NCBI GenBank assembly: GCA_025738555.1
Contig: JAOVFP010000004.1
Span: 3,286,001-3,350,000, forward strand
Direction of reading: 5' to 3'
Source: Cyathus striatus
Taxonomy: Eukaryota > Basidiomycota > Agaricomycetes > Agaricales > Nidulariaceae
DNA: 64,000 nt
The position numbers and the translations under genes were made by a program. Within the stretch, counting starts at the first letter, position 1, and the number at the start of each line of letters is the position of its first letter. The notes beneath the pieces were generated by a model that was not told the origin of the DNA, ran no database searches, and worked only from the letters and a program-made list of their open reading frames with translations. Of the stretch, positions 14,749-27,400 are shown in pieces.

Positions 14749-16331
14749 ATGTGTCGCTGGATTGCTTTTATTGCTCAGTTAGCTGCTTGCGTTTCTATTC
14801 GCACGTTCTTGTACTCATGATTATTCTCCGGTACCAGAGAGCCTATGCTCGTTGAAGATTTGCTCATTGATGCTCCTCATCCTATAACGTGCGTCCGTTT
14901 TACTTGCCCTTGTATTTTTGACCTGAAATAATATTGGGATGGTACTAGTGAACAGTGAGTTATATCCATCAACATCCCTTCCCGTTGGACGAATAATAAT
15001 TTGCTCACCTGAACAGAATTCATACCCACTATCTTCCCGGTACTGTTTCATCGCAAGAATAATCACTGCCTCAACTAATTCACCATAAATATAGACGATC
15101 CTGAGGGGCTCGGAATTGCTAATTCAACCTATAATTTTGATGGCTTTGGTGTAACCTGGTACACAAAAACACGAAGCCGTTATGACGGAGAAACAGAAGG
15201 TCCAAGACCGACTTTGTATAAAACCACTGCAATTCCGTAGGTGTTATTTTTGCTTTGCTTTCAGTCGCATGTAATGAGCGTCCCAACAGAACTACAGACC
15301 AGACTTTTATTTCTCTTGCAGCAAATAGCGCTTCGACTTGTATTCTGGCCCATGTCAGAGCAGCTACTCGTCCCCCATGCGTCGATGTTAACAGTCACCC
15401 ATTTATATTTGGACGCCATAGCTTCATGCATAACGGTGGGATCACTGACTTCCCGAAAATTGTAAGCTGAGGTCATACATATCATGATTACAGAGCTGAC
15501 CAACATATAATCAAGAGAGTTGCACTTCTGGAACAAATCAATCACGACTACGGATCTATGATCTTGGGTAATACTGATACAGAACATCTCGCTGCACTGT
15601 ACTTCACGTACCTCGGTGATATTAACAAGACTTACACTGCCCAGGAAATGAGGAATGCTATGGCTAAAGCGATTTTGAAAGTGCAAGAAGTTCAACGGAA
15701 TGTGCTTGGTAAAGAGCGGGCCAATAGTCTGAACCTTTGCGCTAGTGCGTATTTCTGACTACATTTAATTTGTCTTGATAATTGATTGTCGAATATATGT
15801 AGCTGATGGCGAAAATCTGGTAGCAATTAGATGGAGAAATAACCCAGACCCTACCCAGCCGCCTGACAGGAACCCTCCTTCCCTCTATGTTTCTTACAAC
15901 GCAGGTGCATCATTAAACAGGAATCACAAGGAAGATTACAACGCAGACAAAACCGAGGTGCCTGCTCAAGTGGTCACGGAGAGCGCAGAACCTGCTTCTG
16001 AGAAGAAGGGTCAGTTCACAGATTTCAACCCTCATGGTCCACACGTTATCATCGCGTCCGAGCCTGCCAGTGAGTTATGCGGTTTCCTCCTTTCAACGGC
16101 GTGTTTGACATTTGAATAGCATATGTCAAAGACCAGTGGTGGCATTTGAAAAATGGGGAGTTCATAATTGTTGAACGCCACGATTTGGTTCATAAGCGCC
16201 ACAAAGAAGGGGTGGAAGGGCTTGACATAGTACAAGAGGGTGAATCCGAGACTCACCGATCTGTGCTGCATCAGGATTGGGGAGTAAGAATCACCTTCGA
16301 CACACTTGATACATCCAAAGTGCAGATGTAA
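14749..16331 (+). CDS. DUG3: DUG3-like class II glutamine amidotransferase
   Basis: Probable glutamine amidotransferase subunit of the fungal Dug1-Dug2-Dug3 pathway, which degrades glutathione in the cytosol. Eight exons: 14749-14777, 14838-14888, 15017-15039, 15095-15236, 15290-15461, 15516-15744, 15803-16069, 16120-16331, 374 residues. The start gives MCRWIAF, placing the N-terminal nucleophile Cys2 directly after Met, as in class II amidotransferases. Seen next: NFDGFGVTWYT, LAHVRAAT, NSHPFIFGRHSFMHNGG and the C-terminal HGPHVIIASEPATYV, all matching the Dug3 / YafJ-like fold in order. The first exons are very short (29, 51, 23 nt). The exon 5/6 junction is the least certain: I used the acceptor tcaag ending at 15515 because the nearer acag would break the frame. 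Family assignment is firmer than the pathway role. Confidence 0.82.
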
Positions 16332-17603
16332 GAACATGTCCAGTACCAGTGTGTCTTATCTCGTTCGTCATCATCAATGTCGGAATATTATGGAGTAAAG
16401 GAGAACTTTGAGAGTATTTATCTTAGCGGCGTCGAGGTAGAGTCTTGAGGCAAACGGCTATCACGCGCATGTTCATACCCGTATCGGCCATGCGATGTGT
16501 GTGTGTGTGTGTCGAATATGTTTCCCGGCTCGGGAGCATCGCCATCTTCGTGTTTTAGCGTCTCAGGGCGACGATACGGCGAGGACAATACGAAAGTCAG
16601 TCTTCGATAGTCGCGGGAATTATCGCTGATTCCTACACAAGTCTCACTACCACAGTAGACAGTGGTCAAGTGATTGAGGAAGGTATTTTGGTGACGAAAT
16701 CATTTCAAACGTGAGACCTGCATGATTGATATTGTGGGACTCGAATTCCTAGTCCTGGGAAATCTGGAACGCCTAAAAGATTGATAAGTATATTTTTAGA
16801 TTCCGGAAGATGGAAATGTCTTCGGCATGTTTCATCAGACTGTGGCTAATATCGGATGCGTTTTCGGATTTTTTTGGTTATGTTCTAACACTCCCAAGCA
16901 TCATTGTAAGCTAGTATAACAAAGGGCGCTGTATGTAAATGGATATCGCAAAAATAGCTCACCAATCGCACGACTTGGTTGCACTGACATCTCCCGCAGT
17001 CGAGGGCAAAAGTAATGTTAGCTTTCCCGTGCGAGCTTTCTCACCATTAACAGACATAGTATCTTGATTTTTCACTAGAAGCATATTTCTTTCGTTTCAC
17101 CGGTCGTATCCATGTCGTTATGCAGAATTCGTGTGAGTACGTTGGAGCTGTGTGATTTTGTCAGTGATTTAAATCGCATATATTATTGTTGCGGCATACC
17201 TGTGGAAAGCAGGTAAGACGGCAAAGAGCCTTAGCAGAAGGGTCACTCGTAAATCTGTTGTAATACCAAGAAATCTGGTATTGCTTTAACAACATGCCGA
17301 ACGTGGGTCCATTTTCACTAAAAGGCACTGATCAAGTATGAAGGGACGGCCACAATATTAGAAAGCAACCATCGGACAAAAATAGCTGCAAGAAAGCGAA
17401 ATGACCATAGAAGGATTCCCATTTCCCGTGGTACAGCGGGCGTATTCTTCGATCAAGATTAAATCGAGCATTTTGTGCGACAGTATTTAGTTCGCACCCT
17501 TTTGCTCTGAGAAATCAGACGAGGTTTTTCACCCACCTTTAAACCCCACGTCAATTCGACCCCCCTCTACACGAAGCCTCCATCCTATACACTTTCCGAG
17601 AAA
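16332..17603. other. Spacer with short TG repeat
   Basis: No gene seen. A short (TG)n microsatellite lies at 16496-16512. The last 200 bases before 17604 resemble the upstream regions of the cupredoxin paralogues at 40.4 and 42.1 kb (a shared cattycccgtg motif and a downstream ttgatcaa-type stretch), so the promoter was duplicated with the gene. Confidence 0.4.
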
Positions 17604-18634
17604 ATGCGCCTGATCGCTGCCGCAACTGTCTCTTCTTTGGTGTCACTGGCTGCAGCCCAGATGGTCTGTAACCTATATTCCGTAGACATGGATATACGCT
17701 TATCATTATCCAGATGATCCAAGTCGGAGCGGAGGCCACCACCACAGGAGGCATCTTCCAATTCATCCCCCCACAGCTGAACGCCACCAATGGAACTATC
17801 GTGACCTTCCAGTTCACTGGAGCGTAAGTCACTCTCACTTTATGTTCAGTAGGTAGTATGCTGAAGGTAATCATCATCCAGCCCAGGAAACCACTCGGTC
17901 ACACAGTCAACCTTTACCGACCCTTGTGACCCCATGCCAGGTGGCTTCGACTCCGGCTGGGTGCTTATTCCTGACGCCAACTCTCTCAGTGGCGTGACAG
18001 CACCAACCTTTAACATTACTATCACTGACGACACAAAGCGTAAGTTACTACCGCCACTGTGAAGATGGATGGGATCACTTACCACATGTACTTTAGCCAT
18101 CTGGTTCTTCTGCAAACAGCTCGTTCCTAGTCCCCACTGTCCAGTCGGTACGTAGTGTTGCTTTCTTATGTCTTTGCCACGTTTGCCTACAAAGTAACAG
18201 GTATGATTGGTGCAATTAACGCACCCACCTCTGGGCAAAACACTTTCCAGGCATTCGAGCAGAACGCCCAGAACTTCCAGGGTACACCCGGTGTATGTTC
18301 CCCTCTGCCTAGAGCTCGTGATCTTTTGACTGACGTCTCTGGGTCTCCGTAGCAAGGTCAGGGAGGTCTCGTAGGTATAGGGGCATCCGCATCTGCATTA
18401 GCGGGTCCCATCCCAAGCGGTCTCACTTTATTCACTGGATCCGCTGTTGCTGCCTCAGGCTCCGGCGCTGCCAGCGCTACCTCAAGTGGCAGTGGTACAT
18501 CTGCTCCATCCGGCACATCGACCAGTCCCAGCTCAAGCTCAAGCTCCAGCACGAGTTCCAGCGACGCGCTCACACTCTCTGGTAGCACCTTCAGTGTTGT
18601 CTTGGCAGCGTTGCTTGGATATATCATCGCTTAA
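17604..18634 (+). CDS. Secreted serine-rich cupredoxin-like protein, likely GPI-anchored (P1)
   Basis: Extracellular cupredoxin-fold protein with a predicted type-1 copper site. Six exons: 17604-17663, 17714-17823, 17882-18039, 18097-18147, 18201-18292, 18353-18634, 250 residues. The N-terminus (MRLIAAATVSSLVSLAAAQ) is a signal peptide. The expected copper ligands are present: H61 (GNHSVTQ), C115 (WFFCK), H123 and M128 (PHCPVGM). After the domain comes a Ser/Thr/Gly-rich stretch, then a hydrophobic C-terminus (VVLAALLGYIIA), typical of a GPI signal. In other basidiomycetes this family sits at the cell wall and some members respond to mating, fruiting or host contact; a specific role cannot be inferred. 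It is the only intact member of three in the window. P2 and P3 lie beyond the transposon block at 40.6 and 42.4 kb. Confidence 0.88.
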
Positions 18635-19957
18635 GGAAGCTTTCTGGAGAGTGAATGCTGGATTGAACGTGAGATGAAAACTGTGACGAAGGGACGATGT
18701 TTACGTTACTAATTGCTATCTGCTTTGTTCCATGGACCACTTCTTACTACTTCGCTGTGGATTACATTTATAGATCCTGAGTATCTGTATACCTGGATTC
18801 TTTTCTCGTACATGTTTAATGTCAGCTTGCCATGATACATTACCAGAAGGTATTATTGTCAGCGATCTCACATAGCCAATGTAGTACGGCGCTGAATGAA
18901 TGAAGGAACCAAAGGAGAATAACTGCGAGATGCTTTCCTAGAGTAAATGTATTTGATCCATAGGACAGCAAATCAGCCAATAGAAGTGAATATATATGAA
19001 CCCGCAATCGAAAGTAACTTAATATATAGGAGAAAGATGAATCTTAGATCTTGCTTTTTCTCCAGAACGTCCTTTTTTGTTGTATCAGTTGTAGCTTGTG
19101 GTTTGGCTGTGGCCATGATCCAGTTTTCGGTAGTATTAAGTTGGTAGTTGGTTGGTAGTGCGAGTTCATAGAGCTGTGAGAATTTTAAATTTTGCCAGTT
19201 CAATTGCAGTCACAAAGATCACGTAAGCCCTACAGTCACAGTCACTAGTCACAACCATCCTACCCTAGAACTCAACTTGTCGAATGAACATCGGAGTCAA
19301 GTTCAAGTTTTCCAAGAATTGATGCCAGGATAATGTGGAGGAAGATACTAGCTTGGGGGTATCTTCTCGACAAAGACAATGTGAGTGGAACGACGTCCGT
19401 CGATCCTCCAGTTCTAGTGAGGTACAATACGAGTTGAAACTGGGGGTAATGAAAACATGAATTCAAGGAATGTACGTATGACAGTTTAAGTAGCTAATAA
19501 ATGCGGTATGTATAAGTAAGCGACAGAAAGAATGAAATGTGGTATGGTAATGAAAAACACGAGTTTCACATTGCAGGCAAACTGCATGTCTTGGACTCTC
19601 GCTCGTGGTTTCTCTTGTCTGTATTCAAGGCCAGTAATTATTAGAAAGTATTACATGTATATAGATACCGAATTTGCCTGAAAAGTATTGTGTGCATGCC
19701 TATGTATTTGGCTTGCCTGAATCTAATTGTATTTACTAATTGCTTGTGGGGTTTGGGTGAAGTGTGCACGCAGTGCACATCTCACAACTTGGCTGATCTT
19801 TTCTGGGAGGCTGAGATGAGCACCGACTCCCACACCTTAGTCTTGATGCAGTGAGTGAGTCTCGGGCCCCAAACTGTTAGGAAAGACTGCTTACTAAGTT
19901 TCTCTTTGCATCGCTCATCCTCATTCATCTTTCTTCGCTATTTGCACCTGTTCATGG
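18635..19957. other. 3' flank of P1 and unresolved edge of the Ngaro element
   Basis: The segment around 18820-19130 is similar to the 3' flank of P2 (about 41420-41705, including a shared gtggccatgatc), marking the extent of the tandem duplication. I could not find the split direct repeats that should mark the end of the Ngaro element, so its boundary lies somewhere in this stretch. Confidence 0.4.
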
Positions 19958-20965
19958 CTATGGGGTAACTGTGTACTCTGCAAATGTGGTGTGTATTTCT
20001 GGCACTGCCTGGATGTATGGGGCAACTACCTGTGCGTATTTTCACAAATATATTTGGAACAAATCTCCTGACCATCTTCCCTTAGTCTTCATCACCTCAA
20101 AAGGGACTCCTCTTAGCAAATATTCCAGTGTGGACCCAATGCGAATGCCATGTCCTTGGATGGGCTTTCTCCCCACCATCTTCATTGCCTCAGTTATCCG
20201 TTTGAGGAAAACAGCCTTTGCCAGCAGCTTATGCACCCCTTTCTTGGCCTTGTATGCAAAAAGGTGACCGTCTGCTGGTGGTTGGTTTATGCGCATGTGG
20301 TTTTCCATGGTGTCCTCTGGGTCTGTTGGGCCATTTTGCTTTGCCCAATAAACATCCTCCCCCTCTGGGGCCACTTTTGTCCTGGGGATCCTCAAATTCA
20401 TTACAAGGTGCCCATTATGATCCTGGACTTTGGATAGGTGTCTTGGCATGACATTTCGTTGGGGATCAAACTGGACCTTCAACTTCTTAACAGTGAATTC
20501 CCCTAGCCTGGCTGTTGCATAGAAGCACATTGTAAGGCAGGTGTATACTGCTGCATCTAATGGTGTCTCTAGGTCCAATCCATTCCTTATGTCCGCAATA
20601 TGTTCAGGTGTGTATGGCTCTCTCTTTCCAATCTTCGACATTGCTGGTGTCAACTTATCTGCTGCCATCAATAGGCCATCCACCTCATCTTTCTTTATGT
20701 TCCATTCTGCTCTGTGTAATATGTGCCACGCCCTTATCCCCTGCATGTAGTTACGTACTGTTTTTCCAGAGTATGTGTTCGCCAGGCTAGCAATGAAGGC
20801 TGCTAGTAGCTCCTGTTTTATCAGTGCTTGTTCCTCTTCTGCTATACCCTGCTTGTCACAAAATACATGTAGTGCCAGGACACCGCTTGCATATGTGGTG
20901 AGTGTGCTTTCTTCCCATGACAAGCATAACACTTCTAGTACCCTCCCCAGATCCTTCTCTGTCAA
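19958..20965 (-). pseudogene. Ngaro tyrosine recombinase with stop after the catalytic tyrosine
   Basis: Tyrosine recombinase (phage-integrase fold) expected to integrate the circular cDNA of the element. An open frame runs from 20965 to a TGA at 20042-20044. Seen on the translation: first catalytic Arg in ATARLGEF, the HxxR box as HGIRIG, then GRW, and the nucleophile Tyr in FQIYL. The TGA follows one residue after this tyrosine. The same frame then stays open (KYAQVVAPYIQAV) to a TAG at 19958-19960, so the family's normal tail is still recognisable. All catalytic residues are kept, but the C-terminal helix is lost unless the stop is read through. Confidence 0.8.
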
Positions 20966-21075
20966 TCCTGGGATGCTTTGTGTTCTTTCTCATGCTGTCT
21001 TCCATTTTATTAATCTCTCTTTCACTGTGCAAATGGGTCGTAGTGGGGATTCATGTGGTGTCAACATGGCAGGGT

Positions 21076-21464
21076 TGTTAGCAACAGACAAGCAAAAACT
21101 CGAAGTCGAACTCAAACATGAAGAAGAAAGAAAGACAAGTGAATCTTATTGCTTGTCTGGAATAAACTAGCACAAGAATAAGGAATATCTAACTAAAATG
21201 ACTGTATTTATAATGAAAGTCCATGAGGAAACTGCATGTAATCTAACCTGTACTATAACACATGTTTACTGTGCTTCTACTGTGCAAACTCATGTACTAT
21301 GTATGTAACAAGCATGGCCGAACTGTGGACTGTGCCCATAGTCTTGATGAATAATGCATGTTGATATGCATGGTGTCCGCATTGTATGTCATGTGATATA
21401 TGTCAGGTGACTGTGATAAGATAAGTTATACAGATTAGATAAGATAAGATGTGAAATCCTAACA
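21076..21464. mobile_element. Solo LTR (Ty1/copia-like ends) with 5-bp target duplication
   Basis: A 389-bp sequence starting TGTTAGCAAC and ending ATCCTAACA, inverted TGTTA...TAACA ends as in many copia LTRs. It is flanked by AGGGT on both sides (21071-21075 and 21465-21469). No internal retroelement sequence is present, so this is the product of LTR-LTR recombination. It separates the RNase H and recombinase parts of the Ngaro element and therefore inserted after it. Confidence 0.8.
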
Positions 21465-21529
21465 AGGGTATGGCATTGGTCTGTTCATTTTACTTTTTTG
21501 CTGATTTTGAGTTGGTAGCTGGGACACCC

Positions 21530-22903
21530 GTTCTCTGCCTCCTTTTCATGCCGCCATGCCCCTGTGTTCTCATAGCTCTCTATCTGCCTTCGACCATCCA
21601 CACCCCATCTCTTCTAACCCTATCACTAACATCTCTTTCTCTCCCTTGTTTGTCTTCCCATCTCTGCTTCAGTAAAATTCTTTGTTCTGGCCACTCTTTG
21701 ACCTCTGGGTTGTCAAAGTCGACAACAAAGCCTTGCACCTCTGTCGGTATTGGTATTCTGGGAAGGAGGGCATTCTTTGATGGGTATATTCCTCAGGAGG
21801 GGTTGTCCGCTGGATTATCTTTGCTTTGAACATATCGGGTGTGTATTGTTGTGCTGTTCTCTTTGCACATTTTATGTATCCTTCAGAAAACTTCATTGAC
21901 TCTCCAACTTCTGCTTCGATCTGTCCACCATCCTTCAACGACCCCAGTGTTATCTCCATGCACCCAGTATTGCTCTTCACTCTGCTGTTTGCCTTTAAGA
22001 TGTTTAATCGTCATGACGAGTAATTCAAATCCAACTGCTTCTGCCCATCCGATATCTCTGCCATTGGATTTCCAACCTGCTCGCAATCTCCATGCTCTCC
22101 AGTGCTCTCCAATTGTGATGCCAATCCCAAATTCTGAACTTGCATCTGAGTACGCGCTAAGCTCAATAATCATTGCTGGTATTGTGATTCTTCTGGACAG
22201 GGCTCCCTTCTTGAGTTGTTGCTCCCACCATTGTATGTCATCCTCTGTGTGTTTTGGGGGATGATGTGGCACGAAAGGACCACTGTTGTATATTCCCAGC
22301 ATGGCCTCCAGCTTTGTGAGGTATGCTCTTCCTTCTGGGATGACCAGTGTCGTGTGTAAAAGCTTTCCATATAGTCTTTGAACCTGCTCCAGTGTATGTC
22401 TAGTCCTTGTCTTCCATACTTCAATTTCCAAAAGATATTTTGTCCTTTTCGTGTCCAATAGTACCACTGTTTTATTATCCAGGTCCCAACTAAAACTGAG
22501 AAAAGGTACCACCACAGAAAAGGAAATGGATTTCGATTGTTCCCATACAATTCCCAATTGTTTCGACATCTCATCAACGTCTTCTTCACTGTAACAATAT
22601 GGTTCTGCACCTTCACTTGCTCCCCTTTTTTTGCTTGCCAAATCTTTAAATTCCACAGACATGTCTTCATCATATTCCTCAGACCTTCCATTCGGCATGT
22701 CCTTTCCTTTGTACCATATATGGCTCCGCTCATGTATCTTTCCTCTGTTCTCTTCAATCTCTCTTTTCCACTTTTTCCTTTCCTCATTGTATTTTTTGCG
22801 GTATTTGCATAAAATATGGAAGAAAATATGGTCGTCCACCCATTTTGACACTGGACCCATTCCTTTATGTCTGACAATCTCAAGTCCAGCATCTGCTGTT
22901 CTT
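21530..22903 (-). pseudogene. Ngaro reverse transcriptase (3' half) and RNase H
   Basis: Downstream half of the Ngaro Pol, broken by the gypsy insertion at 22904-22907. Reading in the minus direction: ADAGLEIVRHKGMGPVSKW followed by VDDH (the RT catalytic VDD), a linker, then RNase H with YSDASSEFGIG (Asp), WAEAVGFELL (Glu) and HGDNTGVVEGWW (Asp). Behind it comes the conserved YVQSKDNPADNPSRG segment. The frame shifts once near 21900, in the tail. The catalytic residues of both domains remain visible. Confidence 0.8.
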
Positions 22904-22907
22904 CCGA

Positions 22908-24339
22908 TGTCGTGGGTGAAACTTGATTAGTCATAAACACACACATATGGCTATATGGCCCGATGTCCGGAATCCACATCATCCAGATCTTTCTGAATAC
23001 ACTACCAAATAATTCTCATGAGGCACTGCTTCTCTAGAAACAAACATATGGAAACACAAGCCAATACCCCACTTCTTGGTGACCAATAATCAATACTGTT
23101 AAAAATAGGTCACCATTGTTCAAGAACAATGCCTATGCATTCGATTACCAAGGACATGCCATTGTTTCTAATAATAGAACTTCATTGTTCTTCACACCCA
23201 TTGTTCAGAACAATGCCTATGCATTCGCTTACCAAGGACATGCCATTGTTTCTAATAATAGAACTCCATTGTTCTTCACACCCATTGTTCAGAACAATGC
23301 CTATGCATTCGCTTACCAAGGATATGCCATTGTTTCTAATAATAGGACTCCATTGTTCTTTTGCACCCATTGTGCAGAACAATGTCCTCCTATTCACCCA
23401 TTGTCTTCATGCCCATTGTTTGCTGGGATCTATAAATAGAATTCCATTGTTCATCGCCAGAACAATGTAATACTATTTCTGTCACCATTGTTCAAGGCCT
23501 GACTCATCTCCTGGAACACCATTGTTCTGCGCAGCCTCCACCTCAAGACAATGGATCTACCATTACCAAATTTGAAGGACAATGCAGGATTGGTTTTGGA
23601 TAGGATTAGTCAGCAGTAGGAGGAAAAGAGCATAAAAGGAGAGAGAAATTGAGCCTTAGACAGTAGTTTTATCCATTACCAAATAGCCTGTCACTAGCTA
23701 GGATCTTACTCACCAGTCCATCCCCAGTAGTTATTCTTACACATTAGATACAGAATCTATTGTGCTTTTCTTCAGTTCTATTATTAACGTAAACAACGCA
23801 GCGCAACTCACCGTATAAATAAATTCACAGTAATATCAAAGTAACTCAACATAACGCAGCTCAACTCAACGTATCGAATCTCAACGTCACTTTTTATCAT
23901 ATCTATTCAGTAACAGCACATATTAGTTTATGCGCTGCAGCCACCAAGCTACAGTCAGAAACAACCAAGGCCCTCAACTTCGTTTCAACCTTCACCACAG
24001 CACCAATCTTTATATACAGCCTTCGCTGTACATACAAGCTTTCCTAGTGTTTCTAGCAGTTGTTGCTACCATATACAGCTTTAGCCGTATACTCTAGAAA
24101 CTCCCACAGTTCATCTCTTATTTACAGCCTTTGCTGTACCACACCAGTCATGGGCCAAGTTCTAAGCAAACCTAGCAAAGCCCCACAGTTCATTGCCCAT
24201 TTACAGTCTTTACTGTACATCCCATATCATAGGAGTTTGCAGGAATACATACGATCAGTATCCCTCGACCCCCAGGTGCTAGGTACGAATAAAGTCACTT
24301 CCTGCCGAACACCTAAGGTATCTATTACCTTGAACGACA
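22908..24339 (+). repeat. 5' LTR of the gypsy element
   Basis: 1432 bp, TGT...ACA ends. It holds a TATA-like tataaata near 23430 and another near 23814. Between 23113 and 23510 it carries about 18 copies of CATTGTT or its complement AACAATG, many in inverted pairs, organised in 84-bp tandem repeats. Confidence 0.95.
23125..23377 (+). repeat. Three 84/84/85-bp tandem repeats in the 5' LTR
   Basis: Units begin AACAATGCCTATGCATTCG at 23125, 23209 and 23293 and contain CATTGTT three times each in direct or inverted orientation. As 84 is divisible by three, the repeats also create an open frame of 28-residue repeats (23116-23439), which I regard as a by-product. The identical block recurs in the 3' LTR at 36398-36650. 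Confidence 0.9.
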
Positions 24340-24342
24340 AAG

Positions 24343-24360
24343 TGGAGCCCACCGCGAGGG
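24343..24360 (+). other. Probable primer binding site
   Basis: TGGAGCCCACCGCGAGGG lies three bases after the 5' LTR and starts TGG, complementary to the CCA 3' end of tRNAs. Position and first bases fit a minus-strand primer site. I cannot name the tRNA. Confidence 0.6.
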
Positions 24361-24448
24361 ATATTTGACGTAATATTCCTCAAACTCCTACTTTATTCCA
24401 TTTATACACATTTCAACTTCACCCCTATCCTTACTACATCACCACAAC

Positions 24449-27400
24449 ATGCCTGCTGATGGAACCAGTTCAGGTAGTGCTGCTGCCAATGTTCAGCAAG
24501 CAGCAGCAACACAGACCAATCCTCTTCAGGGAAGTACTACACAAGGAGTTGCATCCCAGACCACTCCCAGTATTGATACTTCAGCTTTTGCATCTGCCAA
24601 TGCGCAAATGGCTGCAGACCTATCCCTCCATTACACTCCAAACCAAAGGCTCAATAAACTCGACATGCCTTTACGTGGACACAAGTTTGCCCCAAAGACA
24701 TTTAGAGGCAACCATAAAGAAGTTAAACGATTCATTACTGTATATGAACGACTTCTAGAAGCCTGCAATGTCACACAAGATTCTGACAAGTGCAATTTTA
24801 TAAAGGAGTATGTGTCATCTGATGTAGAAAGATTCATTGATGCATCAGATTACATCAAGCCTACAAGTTATAGTTGGGACAAACTCAAGGAGGAGATACT
24901 TAACTACTATGATGCAGAGAGAGGTTCCACTAAGTACAAGCCTCATAATCTAGTAGACATGGTTCGCATCAGCAAACATGAGCCCTGCACAAGTCTGGCC
25001 CAGTGGAAGAAATATTATAGGGAATACAAGACCATTGCAGGAGACCTATTAAGCAATGAGCTTATTTCACCAGATCAGTACAATGGTTATTTCTGGGTTG
25101 GAATACCTGAAGATTTGCGAAATCTCTTAGAGACCAAACTAGTTGCACGGGAACCCAGTCATGATATGTCCAAACCTTGGTCTATAGGCCAAGTAACCAA
25201 TACTGCAGAGCATCACTTCAAGAGGGACAAGTTCACCGATATGCTCTTCTTATCAGGACCATCACATTTGTTATCAGACATGGATTCCTCAGATGGAGAT
25301 TCATCTGACTACTCAGATGATTATGAGCTAGAGAGCTTTACAAGAAAGCTAAAGGCAGCTCAGAAGCTTAGGAGCAAGAAGAAGGATAGGAAAGGCAAGG
25401 AGAGGGATAAAGCAATTCCCACAGTGGATGAACTCAGAGGAGAAATGAGAAATGTCCCTTTGATTCCCACAGAGGACCAAAGCAGAGTTACACGCTACAA
25501 AGGATCAACTCAAGAAATCGAATCAATGATACGAAAGTTGAATAACATGTCACTGGATGATCCAGAATATGCTACACTCTATTATGAAGTAGTAGCCAAT
25601 GATCATTCTGGATATGCTGTGAAGTGCATATTACGTGAACCCAGGCGCATCATTAATGAACCATACAATCGCCCTCAATCCCATTTTCAGTCACCACCTA
25701 ATGACTCTTATGGAAGATCGCCATCTCGATTTCGGCCTCAGCCACCAGTTACCTATCCCAATAACATCAGCACCCCAGATCTATCTCAGAGATCTTCTTT
25801 TCCAAACAACCCAAATGTTTGCTTTGGATGTGGAAAGGATGGACACATGATGCGAGAATGCCCAAAGCTAGCAGACTATCTCAAAACCGGAGTAATTAAG
25901 TGGGATAATTATGGCAGAAAGTACACACTAGGTGATGGTACCCGAATTTACCGAAATCCTGGAGAATCCCTTTACCAAGCCATTAAACGATATACAGGGC
26001 CATCTAGCAACTATGTGTCCCTCAATGAAGAAGTGGAATCCTATTACAACAACTTTGAATCCCACCATTACGCCATAGCCCAATCTGATGATTCAGATTC
26101 AGATTATGAGTATCCACAGAATCCCGGATATACTCAGTATGGATCATACCTTGTTGACACCAACTCAGACAGTGAGGATGAAGGACCTATGTATGTGTAT
26201 AGCGCGCCAGAAGATCATCATATGGGAGGACTTCAACCTCTAACTGCTGTGTGGCCTGTGGAAAGGTCCATGAAGTCAACAACAGGTTCAAGAAAGTTAA
26301 TTTTTGATGGAGTTAATGTACCACGAAAGCCGTATGGGAAAGTTCCTCCCAATTCTGAAAATAAGACTTCAGCACGTCCACTCAGTAAGCAGGATAGATG
26401 GAGTGCCAGACCCAATAATCCCCAACCATTACACCCAATATCAACAAACCCCGCATCATTTCCCCCTCAATCACAAGTACGATTTGATACCTCCGCAGCA
26501 GGAACCAACCAATCGTCACCCCCTCAGGGCCAACATGAGCAAAAGAAGTATCGCCCAAGTCATGTATCGTCACCCGGGCCCAGGAATCCTCGGGTAGAAG
26601 GGGCAACATCACAGGATATTGAGATGTCATCACCAGAAGAGACTCCAGGAGAAGGGAGCTATATCCCAGTGGATGCACGTAAAACACAGTGGAGGGAAAA
26701 GTTAAATGAGACTAGCCGTAAACCCACCCCCACTCCTGCTTTTAAACGAGATGAAGCGAAACCGGCTAAAGGACTTGCCCGTCAAAGCGAATTATCATCA
26801 CGAACGGACCCGAAATCGGTTGTTGAATCAATTCTCAACACAGATATAGTTTTACCCCTTAAAACTATTCTGGGAACATCCAAAGATGTAGCATATAATT
26901 TACAGGAACGTCTCAAAGTCAAAAATTCAGCCACACCTGCCAATCCAAATAAAGCATCACATTATGTATATCATGATGAGCCATACCCTCTAGTTGCTGC
27001 AGCTTCCATTCCAAGAAGCAGAAGTGAAGGGCCCCTCATCAAAATTAAGCTTTACCATGGAAATGAAGAAGTGCGGGCAGTAATTGATACAGGATCACAA
27101 CTTAACATTATCAATGAACGGTTAGCCAAGAAATTCATTCGCCTTCCTATGGATGTCTCCCAAGCAGTCACCATGACAGATGCAAATGGTGGTGAAGGAA
27201 TGCTAGCCGGACTTATAGAGAATGTTGAATTAACAAGTGGAGGATTATCTACACGAGCCAACTTATATGTAAAATCAGGAACCCCCTTTGAAGTACTTTT
27301 AGGTCGCCCATGGCAACGAGATCATAAAGTATCTATTGAAGAACGCGATGATGGAACATATATTCACATTACAGATCCTCGTCCTGGTGGTAGACAATAT

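Noticed and set aside
23125..23377. Regularly spaced repeats resembling a CRISPR array
   Set aside because: Three contiguous 84-bp tandem units in a eukaryotic LTR, without unique spacers.
23116..23439. 107-codon repeat ORF inside the LTR (also at 36389-36712)
   Set aside because: Openness follows from an 84-bp repeat length divisible by three. It lies in the promoter part of the LTR and has no plausible protein features.
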